In this document: piece by piece, positions 44,040-55,077 of the stretch | Layout of the letters: each line of letters opens with the position of its first letter | Numbering within the stretch: position 1 is the first letter of the stretch | DNA from: Datisca glomerata | Lineage: Eukaryota; Streptophyta; Magnoliopsida; Cucurbitales; Datiscaceae | Assembly (NCBI GenBank): GCA_003255025.1 | Contig: QANY01004802.1 | Coordinates: forward strand, 434,372 to 498,371 | DNA: 64,000 nt | Direction: 5' to 3' | Program-made: the position numbers and the translations under genes | The notes under the pieces: generated by a model | What the model saw: only the letters and a program-made list of their open reading frames with translations | The model's database searches: none | What the model was told of the DNA's origin: nothing

Positions 44040-45800
44040 TTTACCAGATGGATGAATGACATGCAGGTTATCCAGAAAATTTAATACGTCCTTGCAAAGA
44101 CTGTCGAAATCTAAGTCATCAATGTACCAATATCGTGTATGATCATGTAATTATAGGAGGCATGGATCTTACATACAAGAATTAATATCATCATGGAGAG
44201 CCAATAAAAGATGTTGAGAATGAGTCAAATGATGATATAAGGTTCTTTGACACATTTTAATACTATAGAAATGTATATGGATACAAAGAACAAAATGAAA
44301 ATTTAGATACGTTAGAGTCAGAGGAGAGAGATGATGATTTCTCTAAAATATTAGAAGAGGTGGAAACTTCACTTTATCTAAGTTATACAAAATATACAAA
44401 ATTATTGCCCATTGTTGCATTATACAGATTGAAAACTGTAAGTAGATGGTCTGATAAAAGTTTTAATAAACTTCTTGAAATCGTTGATAGAGAAAAAATG
44501 TTGGATATGGAGAATGAAGTAGTTCACACCTTATGCATGTTTCAGAGATTTTTTCCACCGTCCTTCAATATTATGGTCCAAACTCAACTATGTGATCCTG
44601 TCCAGTTTCAATGGATGTATCCATTTGAAAGGTGACTTTAAAATTCTTTAAATTTTTAATACATTTGAGAACAATCACTTTAAGGAACTAATTCTTGTTC
44701 ACTTATCTTCCAGATACATAAAGATACTAAAGGGATATGTTAGGAATCGTGCACGACCTGAAGGATGCATCTCCGAATGTTATCTAGCAGAAGAATGCAT
44801 GACCTTTTGTAGTCAATTTGTAGACCAGGCAAGTGGAATTGGTCAACAAGAACATCATAATCAAGATTTTCCTAGTGACATTATTTTTAAGGACATCCAA
44901 TTTTAGCAGGAATATCAATCACATTAACTGAAGCAATGTTAGAAAGTGTACATCGTTAGGTGGTATTGAATATGGCCATGGTGGAACCATATTTAGAGTA
45001 AGTTATATTAATGAATATTAAAACCTTGAACTATTGTGTTTTAGATTAAATTTATCTTTCATATTCATACTAGGATACACTTGAATGAGTTGAGGCATTT
45101 TAATAAAGTTCTTGAGAGAAATACCAGTTTATTGTGGAAGAAACATTTAGAGTCGTTTACATCATGGTTTAGGGAGAATGATGGTTAATTTATAATTTTT
45201 TGGTCATATTTGGTGTCAAGATTTTGCCTCACATATTTGTTTTGTCAATTTCCTTGATAGATTAGTCTAGAATCTTCAATGAGCAATGATTCAGACATGT
45301 TAAGATGGCTCGCACATGGTCCTAGAAAGGATACCCTATTCTATAGTGGATTTGTCATTAATGGCCAATGATTTCATATGAAGGCAGTTGAGGCAACATA
45401 AAACAGTGGTGTCTCAATTGAAGCGACAACCATTTGTAGATCTAGTGCAAGAGATACTTCACAAGTGATAGATGCAATTATATATTATGGGGGTGATAGT
45501 AGAGATCATTTTGTTGGACTACTTTGTATTTCAACTTCTAATATTTAACTGTGATTGGGTAAATGTCGCTAATGGGGTGAGGGTTGAGGATTCTTTCATC
45601 CATGTTAACCTACATCAAGGACAAAATCAATTTGTAAGAGAGCCATTCATATTAGCAACACAGGCCAAACAAGTATTTTATTTCAGAGAACTTGGTTCAT
45701 CCAATTGGTATGTTACACTAAAGGCACCACGTAGAGGTTTTATTGAGATGGAAACGTATGGAGAAGATGAGGATATGGCTAGCATGAAGGCGAAATCTTA
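44040..45800 (+). pseudogene. TNP2-type CACTA transposase, broken
   Basis: Pieces in family order: transposase-associated zinc region IRPCKDCRNLSHQCTNIVYD (about 44080-44140) and YHHGEP; TNP2 segment SRWSDKSFNKLLEIVD (44441-44488); DUF4218-like EVVHTLCMFQRFFPP and PVQFQWMYPFER (44516-44632), continuing after an intron-like gap as YIKILKGYVRNRARPEGCIS; LERNTSLLWKKHLESFTSWF near 45107-45170; DUF4216-like LLDYFVFQLLIFNCDW, HVNLHQGQNQF, PFILATQAKQVFYF and NWYVTLKAP (45508-45730). Most of the TNP2 catalytic core is missing between the second and third pieces, so no active enzyme is possible. Orientation is plus. The family mobilises CACTA elements by binding their subterminal repeats. Confidence 0.85.
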
Positions 45801-46391
45801 AATATTTGAAATGAGTATTGATGATATACTTGATGAAGTTCCTTATGATAGAGAAGATTGTGAGAAGATTTTTATTTGAAATAAGTACTTTATGAATTCT
45901 GAATGGAAATGTGTTATTATAAGTAGATGATTTAAGTTGCTTGTGCATTATTATACTTTGATGATTAAGTTGTTTGTGCATTATTTTAATTTGATGATTT
46001 CAATCGTATTCCTTGAAACAATATATAGGTTCAATACTAATATTGATTTGTTTTATGAATGAACAAACCCTACAAAAGATCTGGCTTTTTTATAAGAGGC
46101 AGAAAATCCTATAAAATACTAGATTTTTCATAGAACACCGGATTTTTTGCGAGGCCAAAGACCCCTATAAAAGACCTTGTTTATTATAGGAGAAAATACC
46201 ACTATAAAAGACCTGACATTTTATAGGGGCAAGGACCATCGTAAAAAGTCAGGTCGTTTACAGGGGTTCATGAACGCTATGAAAAATTTCGAACCTATTA
46301 AGTGTCCGGAAAAATAAGATTTTCTGGAACGCTGTAAAATGTCTTTTACAAGGATTTTTTTCCCCTATAAAAGACATTTTCTGTTATAGTG

Positions 46392-48151
46392 GTATGCATA
46401 TATATAATCTTACGTGTATATGTGTGAGTGTGTGTCTATAAAACCTAAGATTATGGATTTTTGAATCTTAATATAGATTTTCGTTTAGTTGTTCACCAAG
46501 CAATGATTTTTCTTAATACAATCTTACCATCAAGCCCATGTGTGCTCCTCGTCAGCAAACGAGCAAGGAAAATTGTAAAAAGCAAGGCAATTAAACCTGA
46601 GAAATAGTTACATGTTCCCTCAAAGTAAGAAATAATTATTAAAAGATAATTAGCGGAACCAATTAGAAATAATTCTGGAGATCATTTAGAATCTTGGCTC
46701 TATAATTTACTTTGCTAGGATCTTACAACTTCAATACCTCCTATAGATAGTTAGTGTGATATTTTTTTATTAGGAAGTAGTATTACTAATATTTCTTTGT
46801 TTATCACTACTACTTCTTGATGGGATTTAGAGAGGGACAAATATTTTTAGACACATTTATCTAATTAAATTAATTAAATACTAAAAATATCTTACAACTT
46901 TGAATGTCAACTTGAATCCTCAATCCTCAAATTTTAATGCCAGAAGGAAGTAGTGATTAATAATTAATAGTATAATAAACGACAATGATATAGTTATATT
47001 TATTACATGCAAAATTATTAAATGACAATGATACTTTTCCTATAGTAATAAATATATTACTTCAATTATATTAAAGTAACTTAACTATTAATTAAATATA
47101 TAAATTAATATTTTATTATTTTGAATTATTACGTGTGATTATTTCTACACTTTGAAGTAAAATCACAATTGATCTGATTATTAATTATAATCTAAGCTTT
47201 CTTTTTGGTTTTTTAAAAACTTAATTAAATTATGTAGATTTGTAAATCATATTCTATTTTGTTAAAACTTTTATTATTTTACCTAATTTATTACTCAATC
47301 CAATCAAGTTTGATTTACTTCTCTACATTTACTTCTCTACCTAATTTATTATTTTACCTAATTTACTTCTCTACATTTCTGACCCACTCCCAGTTAACAT
47401 TTTGAAACTCCAATAATCTCATCCCATTAATTCATAGTCAATTACCATTCCACTAACATTTAAAGTCTATTTACTTCTCCATTAACATGTTCTTCCATAT
47501 TGGATAGTTAAAGTTAATTAGATTTTTGGTTTTTTCTTAATATCTTGGTTATGATTTTTCCGTTTTACTTCCTTATCATGACTAAGAAAAGAGAATGTGA
47601 AAAAATATTCTCTGTTAGTGCCACTTAAATGAACTATGATTTGAGGTATAATTTTTTACCTAATTCTTGCTCATCATCCCGACTTTACTGTGGTTGAGTT
47701 AGTTTTTTTTTCATTAAGCTTACACACTATAATTTATTTGATAGTCTTAATTATCCAATCTTAACTTTTAATTATTTCTTCATGATATTGTTCTTAGTGA
47801 TGAATTTTTCAGCTCATTTTTTCTCAATCAATGGAGGATATGTTATTTCACTGATTTTCTTAAAATTCTTTAGTAAAAGTATTTTAAGTATGTATATTTA
47901 TCATTAATAGATATTATAGAATAAAATTACGTTATTTTCTTTCCATAAATTTAATTATCAATTTTTATTACTCTAAATTACTCTGTTATCTTCTCGACCT
48001 TAAAAAGAGTTAAATAATTGATTCTTAGTATATGATTTATCAATAAGACCTCTAAAAATATTTTTAAGTTATTGATAATAACTTTAAAATATATTTTAGC
48101 TTATCATCGTACTATGTTATCTTATGTAAATAAGTTTTAAAATTATTGTAG
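46392..48151. other. AT-rich spacer, likely body of a Helitron
   Basis: No genes. TTACTTCTCTAC is repeated near 47320-47370 together with ACCTAATTTA. The right part probably belongs to the Helitron ending at 48179; its 5' TC end could not be located. Confidence 0.4.
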
Positions 48152-48179
48152 CCCGTGCATAGCACGAGTATATAGCTAG
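48152..48179 (+). mobile_element. Helitron 3' terminus
   Basis: Hairpin CCCGTGC-ATA-GCACGAG (48152-48168), then TATATAG and CTAG at 48176-48179 followed by T. This is a classic plant Helitron end (CCCGTGC...GCACGGG, CTAG|T) with one mismatch in the stem. Confidence 0.7.
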
Positions 48180-49348
48180 TTATAGAAATTAGAAAGTATA
48201 GAACGCAATTAAGAGCTTACACGTGCAGTGCACCTGCTGCCCCGCCCAGTGTTATATGAAATGAATTATGATTTCACCCTTGCTTTATCAATGAAAATGA
48301 ATTTTGATTTCATGATTGACTGAGCTATTGAAGTTTAATTTTAGATCATTTCCAAGACATTGCACCACCACAAAGTGTGAAAACGTATCCCCTTATAGAT
48401 CTTGACTCCTACGAGTCTTGTATCCAATTTGTATCAATGTAAACTTGTATTACAGTGGGATAATTGTATAATGTAACCTATAGTCTAAATTGTACCCGAA
48501 CTATATTAAGACATAACCAAAGTATTTCAATGATGAGTCTTTAGGTCACACCTATACAGACTTAATTGAATAACAAAGTAAGCAATGTCTAGTCTTATAC
48601 AATTAGCCATATACATGAGACTAATGATAATAAATGAGTACACAAATGCATTTTGAATCCATTAGAATCAAACATTGTCAAATTTATCATGACACAACAT
48701 GTGAGCTTGTTTAAGTCCATATAAGAATTAGTTTATATGCTCTTTTTCTCAGATTAATGTAAACAAGTCGTACTGATTTTGTTTCAAAATATATTTGTAG
48801 TAAAAGACATTCACTTTACCAGTGATGAGGAAAGTTGTTTCAGATTGATGTGAAATGGTCCTAATTTTGTTTCACAATCTATGGGTAGTAAGGACATCAT
48901 CTTAACAAGTATTGAGCAAAGTTTTTCCGTTTAATAATTTCTTTCACTTTTCCTCCATTTTTTAACATCTGGTTTTCAGAGTGTAGTTCTCCGATTAATC
49001 TTGATGGTGCACAGGCCCTCGGCTAGGATTTTTCCATAAATGCATCACAGTAAAATCAAGAGATAAATCTCAAGGACAATGACCACGAGATAGAATAACC
49101 CCTAATTCAAACCCGTGATCTGGGGGAACAAACCCCCAAGCTCTTGGTGACCATCTATACTATATCTTGTGGTTCTTCCTCTAATTTTCACGCACTTTCC
49201 CTCTCTTTTTTATCTCCTTCATATTTTCTAAAATAAGAGCGAATGAGTAAACTCTTACAGTTTATAGAAAATGTATACTTGTTTAGTTAAAATTTTTGTA
49301 CACCTACTATTTAGTTATAACAATATCCACCTAAACCATTTTATTACG
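48180..49348. other. Spacer with a short tandem repeat, no gene
   Basis: 48750-48930 holds two tandem units of about 90 bases sharing CAGATT(A/G)ATGT, ATTTTGTTTCA(A/C)AAT and GTAGTAA. The region 48230-49150 is less AT-rich and LTR-like in feel, but no PBS, PPT or pair of LTRs was found. Confidence 0.4.
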
Positions 49349-49800
49349 GGATTTTTTTTATAAAAGTACTGTACGTTAAAAAATATAATTAAAATATGGT
49401 ACTTTACAAACTAATTTAAAAGGTAAGGTACTTTTGGATAGGTAAGACGAAGTCGTCTTTTGCAAAGTCGACTTCGCGTTCGACGTGGCCCATGTGCAGC
49501 CACGTGGGAAGTCATCTTTTACAAAGACAACTTTAACTTTAACTAAAGTTCATGTCGTCTTTGCAAAAGATGACTTCAACTTTAAGTTAAAGTTGAAGTC
49601 ATCTTTTGCAAAGACAACAACGTTTAATGAAATCGTCTTTACAAAAGACAACTTCACTTGGCCCCATTTAAAATCACAGTTTGCGATTTTGTGTGAGATA
49701 GAACGAAAAATATTTTTCTCACTTCTCCCTTCCTCCTTTGAAGACCGAAGCATTCCCCTCCCCTCACTGCTGTTCGCCATCGATTTCACTGAAGTTGACC
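49349..49800 (+). repeat. Terminal repeat of MULE copy A
   Basis: Within it, (G/A)TCGTCTTTGCAAAAGA(T/C)GACTT palindromes recur about every 60 bases, so the arm itself can fold. It pairs with 61240-61710 across 12 kb. Confidence 0.8.
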
Positions 49801-50268
49801 GTCATTTCACTAGCATTAACCCTCTCTCACTCTTATATCACTCACATTCACATAAAGACTTCTCAAACTCTCAAATCACAAGCAAGAACTCCTCAAACTC
49901 TAGGTATATTTCTAACTCATTTGATCTCTTAAAATTTTTATTCAAATTTTGAAATTGTTCATTTCTTATAAATGTTGTATGATATATTTCAACAAGTTTA
50001 TAATAAATAAATAAATATATATATATATCTCTCTTTGTATCTCTTAAACCCTAGATTTCAATTATAGTTATAAATATGTTTTGGGTTCTCAAATTTTAGA
50101 TGGATTTCCTCAATTATATATTGATTAAACCACTCAAACTTTTAAAATTTATTTATGAATGTGTCTATATGTTATGGACCTGTAGTTATCAACTTTGAAT
50201 CTGTAGATTTATTGTTGAATTGTATATCTAGTTCTGAAATTGTTGTGTATTGGTTAGTAGGTTGACAA

Positions 50269-52782
50269 ATGGGGGAAAGACCTATGGTAGTTTTATGTTA
50301 CATGAATGGTAATGTCGTAGTAGGTGCAAAAGGAGTTTCTTATGATCAAACTTCAATTAGGAGAATTGTAATTCATAAAGGAGATTACTTTTGACGAGCT
50401 CTATAATACCTTATGTGAAGCCTTGTCAATGACCGCCTATATTAGAACTTAGACATAGTTTATCGATATCCACTTACTCTTAGTCTTGAGTCATTCAACT
50501 ATGTGAAATTTCTTATATGAAATAATAATGATGCACATGTGATGTTTACTATCGTGCTTCAATTTCCTCTGCTAAATAAAATTGAGTTATATTTAGCAAA
50601 AAATGCTAGAGATGTAGGAGGTCCTAGCATAAACTTGTATGATGACAATATGTGTGGACTTGAGGTACATGATAATGCAACAATTTCTCCACTTCATGAC
50701 GATGAAACATATCCTACAGTCCATATTTGCCACATGAAGATGCACATGTTCATGACATCCATGTGAATCCATCTAGCTCTCCATGTAGCTTCTTCGCGGC
50801 AGAGTTTCAAGAGATATATGTATGTAATGTTGACATTGATGAAGATGGCCAGGTTTAAGAGGATGATGATGTTGTGATCCTCTCAACTGAAATACTCGAG
50901 CATGAACCCTCTTCACCTTTCCTTGCTCACTTAGATTGGGAAAACGTAAATACAAAGTTAGATTAGATACTCATCCAACGTATCAAGATATGGAATGAAA
51001 TAGATTAATTATACAAATGTTTACGATTTGAGAGTAAGACACACCTTAAGTGTTCTTTGAAAAGATACTCGATACTCAAACATCATTATTTTAGGGTGGT
51101 AGAGTCATTGCCAACCCTTCGGGTTATAAAATGCAAGAAGTCTTATGAAGATTGTCAATGGAGAGTTCGTGTGTGTTGTCAAAAAGCACATAATATGTTT
51201 GAAACAACCCAATAAACCGGACCTCACACATGTGTCTATGCAAGATTGTCACAAGATTATTCACAGTTGGACTCAACATTGATTGCATGAGAGATTGCAG
51301 GGTGTCGTGATCCAACTACATCTGTTGCAGCACTTCATCAGATGGTGAAAGATATGATGTGCATTAAAGAAAGGTCTGGGAAGCTAAACAAAAAGCACTT
51401 GTTAAAGTGTTTGGTGATTAGGATCAATCTCTCCAACAACTACCAATATGGTTGAACATGCTTGTGAAATCAAATCTTAGGACTGTAGTTCAATAGAAAC
51501 CACATAACATCAGTGAACCAGGTAATGTGATGTTCGGATATATGTTCTGATCTTTTGGTGCTGCCAAGAGGGTTTCAAATATTGTGACCCATCATTCAAA
51601 TTGATGGCACATTTTTATATGCCGAGTATAACAATAAGTTGTTGATTGCCACGTCAGTTGATTCAAATGGACGTATCTTTCCAATTGCTTATGCTATAGT
51701 TGATGAGGAAACCATAGATAGTTGGTAATGGTTTTTGTATTTCTTGAGACGTTACATTACACAGAGGAAAGGACTGGTGTTAATTTTTGACTGACACACT
51801 GGTATAAAAGTTGCAGTACATAATCAACAACTTAGGTGGTTAGAACCATAGCCCATCATTGATATTGTTTGAGGCATGTTGCGATTAACTTTAATGACAA
51901 ATATAAGAACAATGCTCTATTAAATTTAGTTTTTAGAGCGGGAATGCAACATAAGCAAAGAAAGTTTGAACTCTACATGGATGAAATGAAGAAAATAAAG
52001 AGTTGGTGTGTGCACTTCTTTGATAATATTGAGAAGGAAAATGGTCTCAAACATTCAATGGTGGATACCGATATGGTTGGATGACAACAAATGTTGCAGA
52101 ATGCGTTACCGGTGTACTCAAGGAAGCTCGCATGTTACCTGTTAAGGCTTTGGTATATCTTATATTTTATCGCAGTGTGAATTGGTTTGAAAAGCGGAGA
52201 AATGAAGCTAGAGATGCCTTACTACGAGGTGAAGTGTTTATTGCTTATGTTGTTGAAAAGATGAAAACTTGGGAAGCTAGGGCTAGTTCACATCATATCA
52301 CAATTTTTTACTGTCCTAATAAGAGGTTCAAGGTTCTCACTGGTCAGCACCGCAATCACATGTACAAAGGACAAAACATACATTATGTGAATTTAAAGGA
52401 ACATACATGTACTTGCAACAAGTTGCAATCATTTGGCCTCCCATTTTCCCATTTGCTAGCTGTATGAGCACATGCTCGTATCGACAGTTCACAATTCATT
52501 GAACATTATTACCGCCTATCAATGATTGTCGAGTTTTAGAAGCCACAATTCAATCTTCTTCCACATGAACATTATTGGGAAGTATCTAACTTTTCAAAAG
52601 TACACCTTGATCCACTAGGACGCGGGAGAAAGGTAGACCCAGGTCAACCCGTATACAAAATGAGATGGATTGGAGAGAGCCAAATACTCAGAGTAAATGT
52701 GGAATTCGTCGACAGGAAGGACATATCAGTCAAAATTGTCATTCTCATAATGGAGGACAATCTTCAAATGATTCATAATCTT
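50269..52782 (+). pseudogene. MuDR-type MULE transposase A, broken
   Basis: Starts MGERPMVVLCYMNGNVVV at 50269. Then, across stops, NARDVGGPSINLYDDN (50600-50650), an acidic linker, the MuDR DNA-binding region (KCKKSYEDCQWRVRVCC near 51130-51180, LSQDYSQLDSTL), the DDE core start QIDGTFLYAEYNNKLLIATS (about 51600-51655), IDSW and FLRRYITQRKGL, RHVAINFNDKYKNNALLNLV, and MTTNVAECVTGVLKEARMLP from 52081. The SWIM finger CTCNKLQSFGLPFSH has Phe in place of the third Cys. A late zinc knuckle GIRRQEGHISQNC near 52700 has lost its first Cys. Full-length relatives run about 750-850 residues, so nearly the whole gene is represented but dead. It would have cut and moved elements bearing the flanking terminal repeats. 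Confidence 0.85.
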
Positions 52783-52984
52783 AGAGGTAGTATGGTATAA
52801 TATTTTGAATTATATTCACTCTTTGAGTTGAATGTGTATATTTAATACATCGATGTAATATTTGAATTATATTCACTCCTGACCACGACTCTCATTTTCA
52901 AAATTTTGAGATATCATGAAGCCTGGAGTACAAGATAGCTCGGTATTATATTTGTAGGATCAATATAGATCCAACATGTTTGGA

Positions 52985-54650
52985 ACCGTGATGATTCTCT
53001 TGTGGTTGTTCATCGGACCATGACACTCCATAGACGAATTATTTCATATTTGATACGTGCTGGATTTTATGGAGTTACGAAGGTTGGGTTTATCACTATT
53101 GACTGGCATTTTATCACATCTTTTGTGGAGAGATGGCCTCCTAAAATACATACACTTCGTATCGCACATGGTGAGTCTACCATTACTCTACAGGATGTGC
53201 AAATACAGTTAGGACTTTCACTTGATGGGATGGTAGTCATGAGTACTGCACATGTAGATTGGCTAAGAATATGTGAAGATTTGTTAGGTTTCGACCATGC
53301 CCACTTGATTTACAAGAATCACGTTTAGTTATGTCGTGATTGACTAAATATTTCCCCCCATTAGTTGATGATGATGACGAGTTTTATCTGCAACATTATG
53401 CATGTGCACATATTCTACAACTTATTAGAGGTACCCATTTCTGTGATAAGTCAAACACTATGTATATCATTTACATGTATTTAACTGTGCAATTTGTCTC
53501 ATATATGGGGAAGTGCTTTTAGTCTTACAGAGACCACCCCTCATGTTCTTGAAGTGTATCGATTTGCGTTAGACAGACCAACTTTAGATAAGTTAATACT
53601 ATGTTTTTTATTTATAATTATTTTTTATAGGTAACACTCAAATTTTGCCATATTATTTATAATATACTTTTTTATAGGTTATATGGTAACCTTATAATGA
53701 CATTATCCATACACTTAATGAATATTGTGTCATGCACAGAGATATGTGACAGACTATCTCTCCCCTCATTTACTTTCATATAGTGGAATGGTATCGACCA
53801 GATCATTTTCTAAGATAATTCAATATGATTCCACGTGTGCCCGACTCATGTGGTACCGATAGACGGTTGTGTGACATTTACTCAAGGAGAAGAAATGAAC
53901 ACATTGGGGCCCCCGCATCAGGCATACATTGAGAGATGGGTTGAGCGTAGGACACACATTGCTGAGGGGGACGTGGATGAACATAGATATAACAACTTTT
54001 ACATGTTATGGTATCAGAGAATCAGACGACGATACATAACTCAACAAGGAGCATTATATGATTTAATGGAAATTTGTTTATTAATTTATGTTATAAATAG
54101 GCTTATGGTTTATTTAAAAAGTAACTTATATAGATTTTTTATTTTTGTAGACGAATAGTTTGGACAATATTAATAATTTGAGACTTGTTGATGCTGAGCC
54201 GTCTTGGATAATGTCTCGATTCCGTAATGTGTGTGAGACAATTGTACATGTAATAAGACAAACGAATGCGCACCACATCTCAAAGAAGTCAACAAAAACC
54301 ACATATGCCTCCACACGAACCATATATATCTTAGTAAGAACCATACACGCCACTGATCTTTTATACATTTGGTTGTGAGTCAGTAACTCAACTTGGTTCC
54401 ATTTCTAAATCATTTCATCTACCTCAATACCGCAAAGGAGGACGGGGTGTAGCTCCCGGAGGAGGAGGTAGAAGGCGTGCCCGAAACTCGCCTATTGTGG
54501 AAGATGCTCCTATTATGGAGGAAGACACACCTTTTGTGGGAGGAAGACCCACCTATTGTAAAGAAAGATGCACCTATTGTGGAGGAAGGTCCGTCACAAG
54601 TAACTCAATTACAAACATATGAAAGACGTCCAAAAAGAATAAGACGGTAA
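52985..54650 (+). pseudogene. Plant mobile domain (PMD, MAIN-like) gene captured in MULE A
   Basis: Pieces: HRRIISYLIRAGFYGVTKVG, ITSFVERWPPKIHTLRIAHG, TITLQDVQIQLGLSLDG (53020-53240); LTKYFPPLVDDDDEFYLQHY, HILQLIRGTHFCDKS (53340-53450); an intron-like gap; HQAYIERWVERRTHIAEGDV and NNFYMLWYQRIRRRYI (53909-54035); a second gap; then a basic Gly/Arg tail and LQTYERRPKRIRR near 54615-54648. This is the plant mobile domain found in MAIN/MAIL1 and in PP7-long phosphatases, also known from MULE and Ty3/gypsy elements. Frameshifts at about 53325 and 53520 make it a pseudogene. MULE copy B has no PMD, so it was gained by A or lost by B. Function inside transposons is not established. Confidence 0.8.
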
Positions 54651-55077
54651 CCACCGTGTCAAACACGATGGACTTATTTGTATTATGTAACAAACTTTTT
54701 TAGAATAATCATATTGGATTTGTAATGATGTTATTGATCATATTGGAGTTGTAATGATCTTCTGAGTCATATATTCGCTCTATATTTTTATGATTAATTA
54801 AAAGTTTAGGTTGTTTATTGAATGTGTTAGAATATAAGGCTGCTTATTGAATGTATTGAATGTTATGCTGAATGATTTTTCTGTGTAGGTTTTCAAGTTT
54901 GTTACTGTACGGTTTAGAATTGGGTGAAGTTTGAGAGGGTTGGGAGGGGGAGGTAAAGAGACTGGAATCGTCTTAATAAAACATAATTTCAGTGTTATAG
55001 TGAAGAACCTAAAATCGTCTTTTACAAATACGATTTCAGTGTGCAGGGAAGTCATCTTTGTAAAAGTTAGGTACTTC

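Larger units (their letters stand above)
41440..46391 (+). mobile_element. CACTA (En/Spm) transposon with degenerate transposase
   Basis: The left end begins CACATTACAACATAAAAGGT and the reverse complement of the right end begins CACTATAACAGAAAATGTCT; both continue CTTTTA(A/T)AGGG. Subterminal CCCTATAAAAGACCT motifs are repeated at the right (about 46160-46375) and occur at the left (41497). GTATG flanks both ends; a 3-bp duplication is normal for CACTA and the left flank is a microsatellite, so this match may be chance. The interior encodes the TNP2-type transposase relic at 44040-45800. About 4.95 kb. Confidence 0.8.
49349..55070 (+). mobile_element. MULE copy A (transposase plus PMD gene)
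   Basis: The left terminal repeat (49349 to about 49800) is the inverse of 61240-61710: TACTGTA, AATTAAAATA, TTTTGGATAGGTAAGACGAA, GCGTTCGACGTGGC, CCACGTGGGAAGTCATCTTT, CTTCTCCCTTCCTCCTTTG. Inside are a plus-strand MuDR-type transposase relic and then a plant mobile domain gene relic. At the right, 54970-55070 contains CGTCTTTTACAAA and GGGAAGTCATCTTTGTAAAA, a shortened echo of the terminal repeat, so the 3' end is truncated. Copy B begins immediately after it in the opposite orientation. Confidence 0.75.

Noticed and set aside
49485..49952. 155-codon frame in the MULE terminal repeat
   Set aside because: Reads through palindromic terminal-repeat units; the inverse frame is also open, as expected of repeats, and no protein family is recognised.
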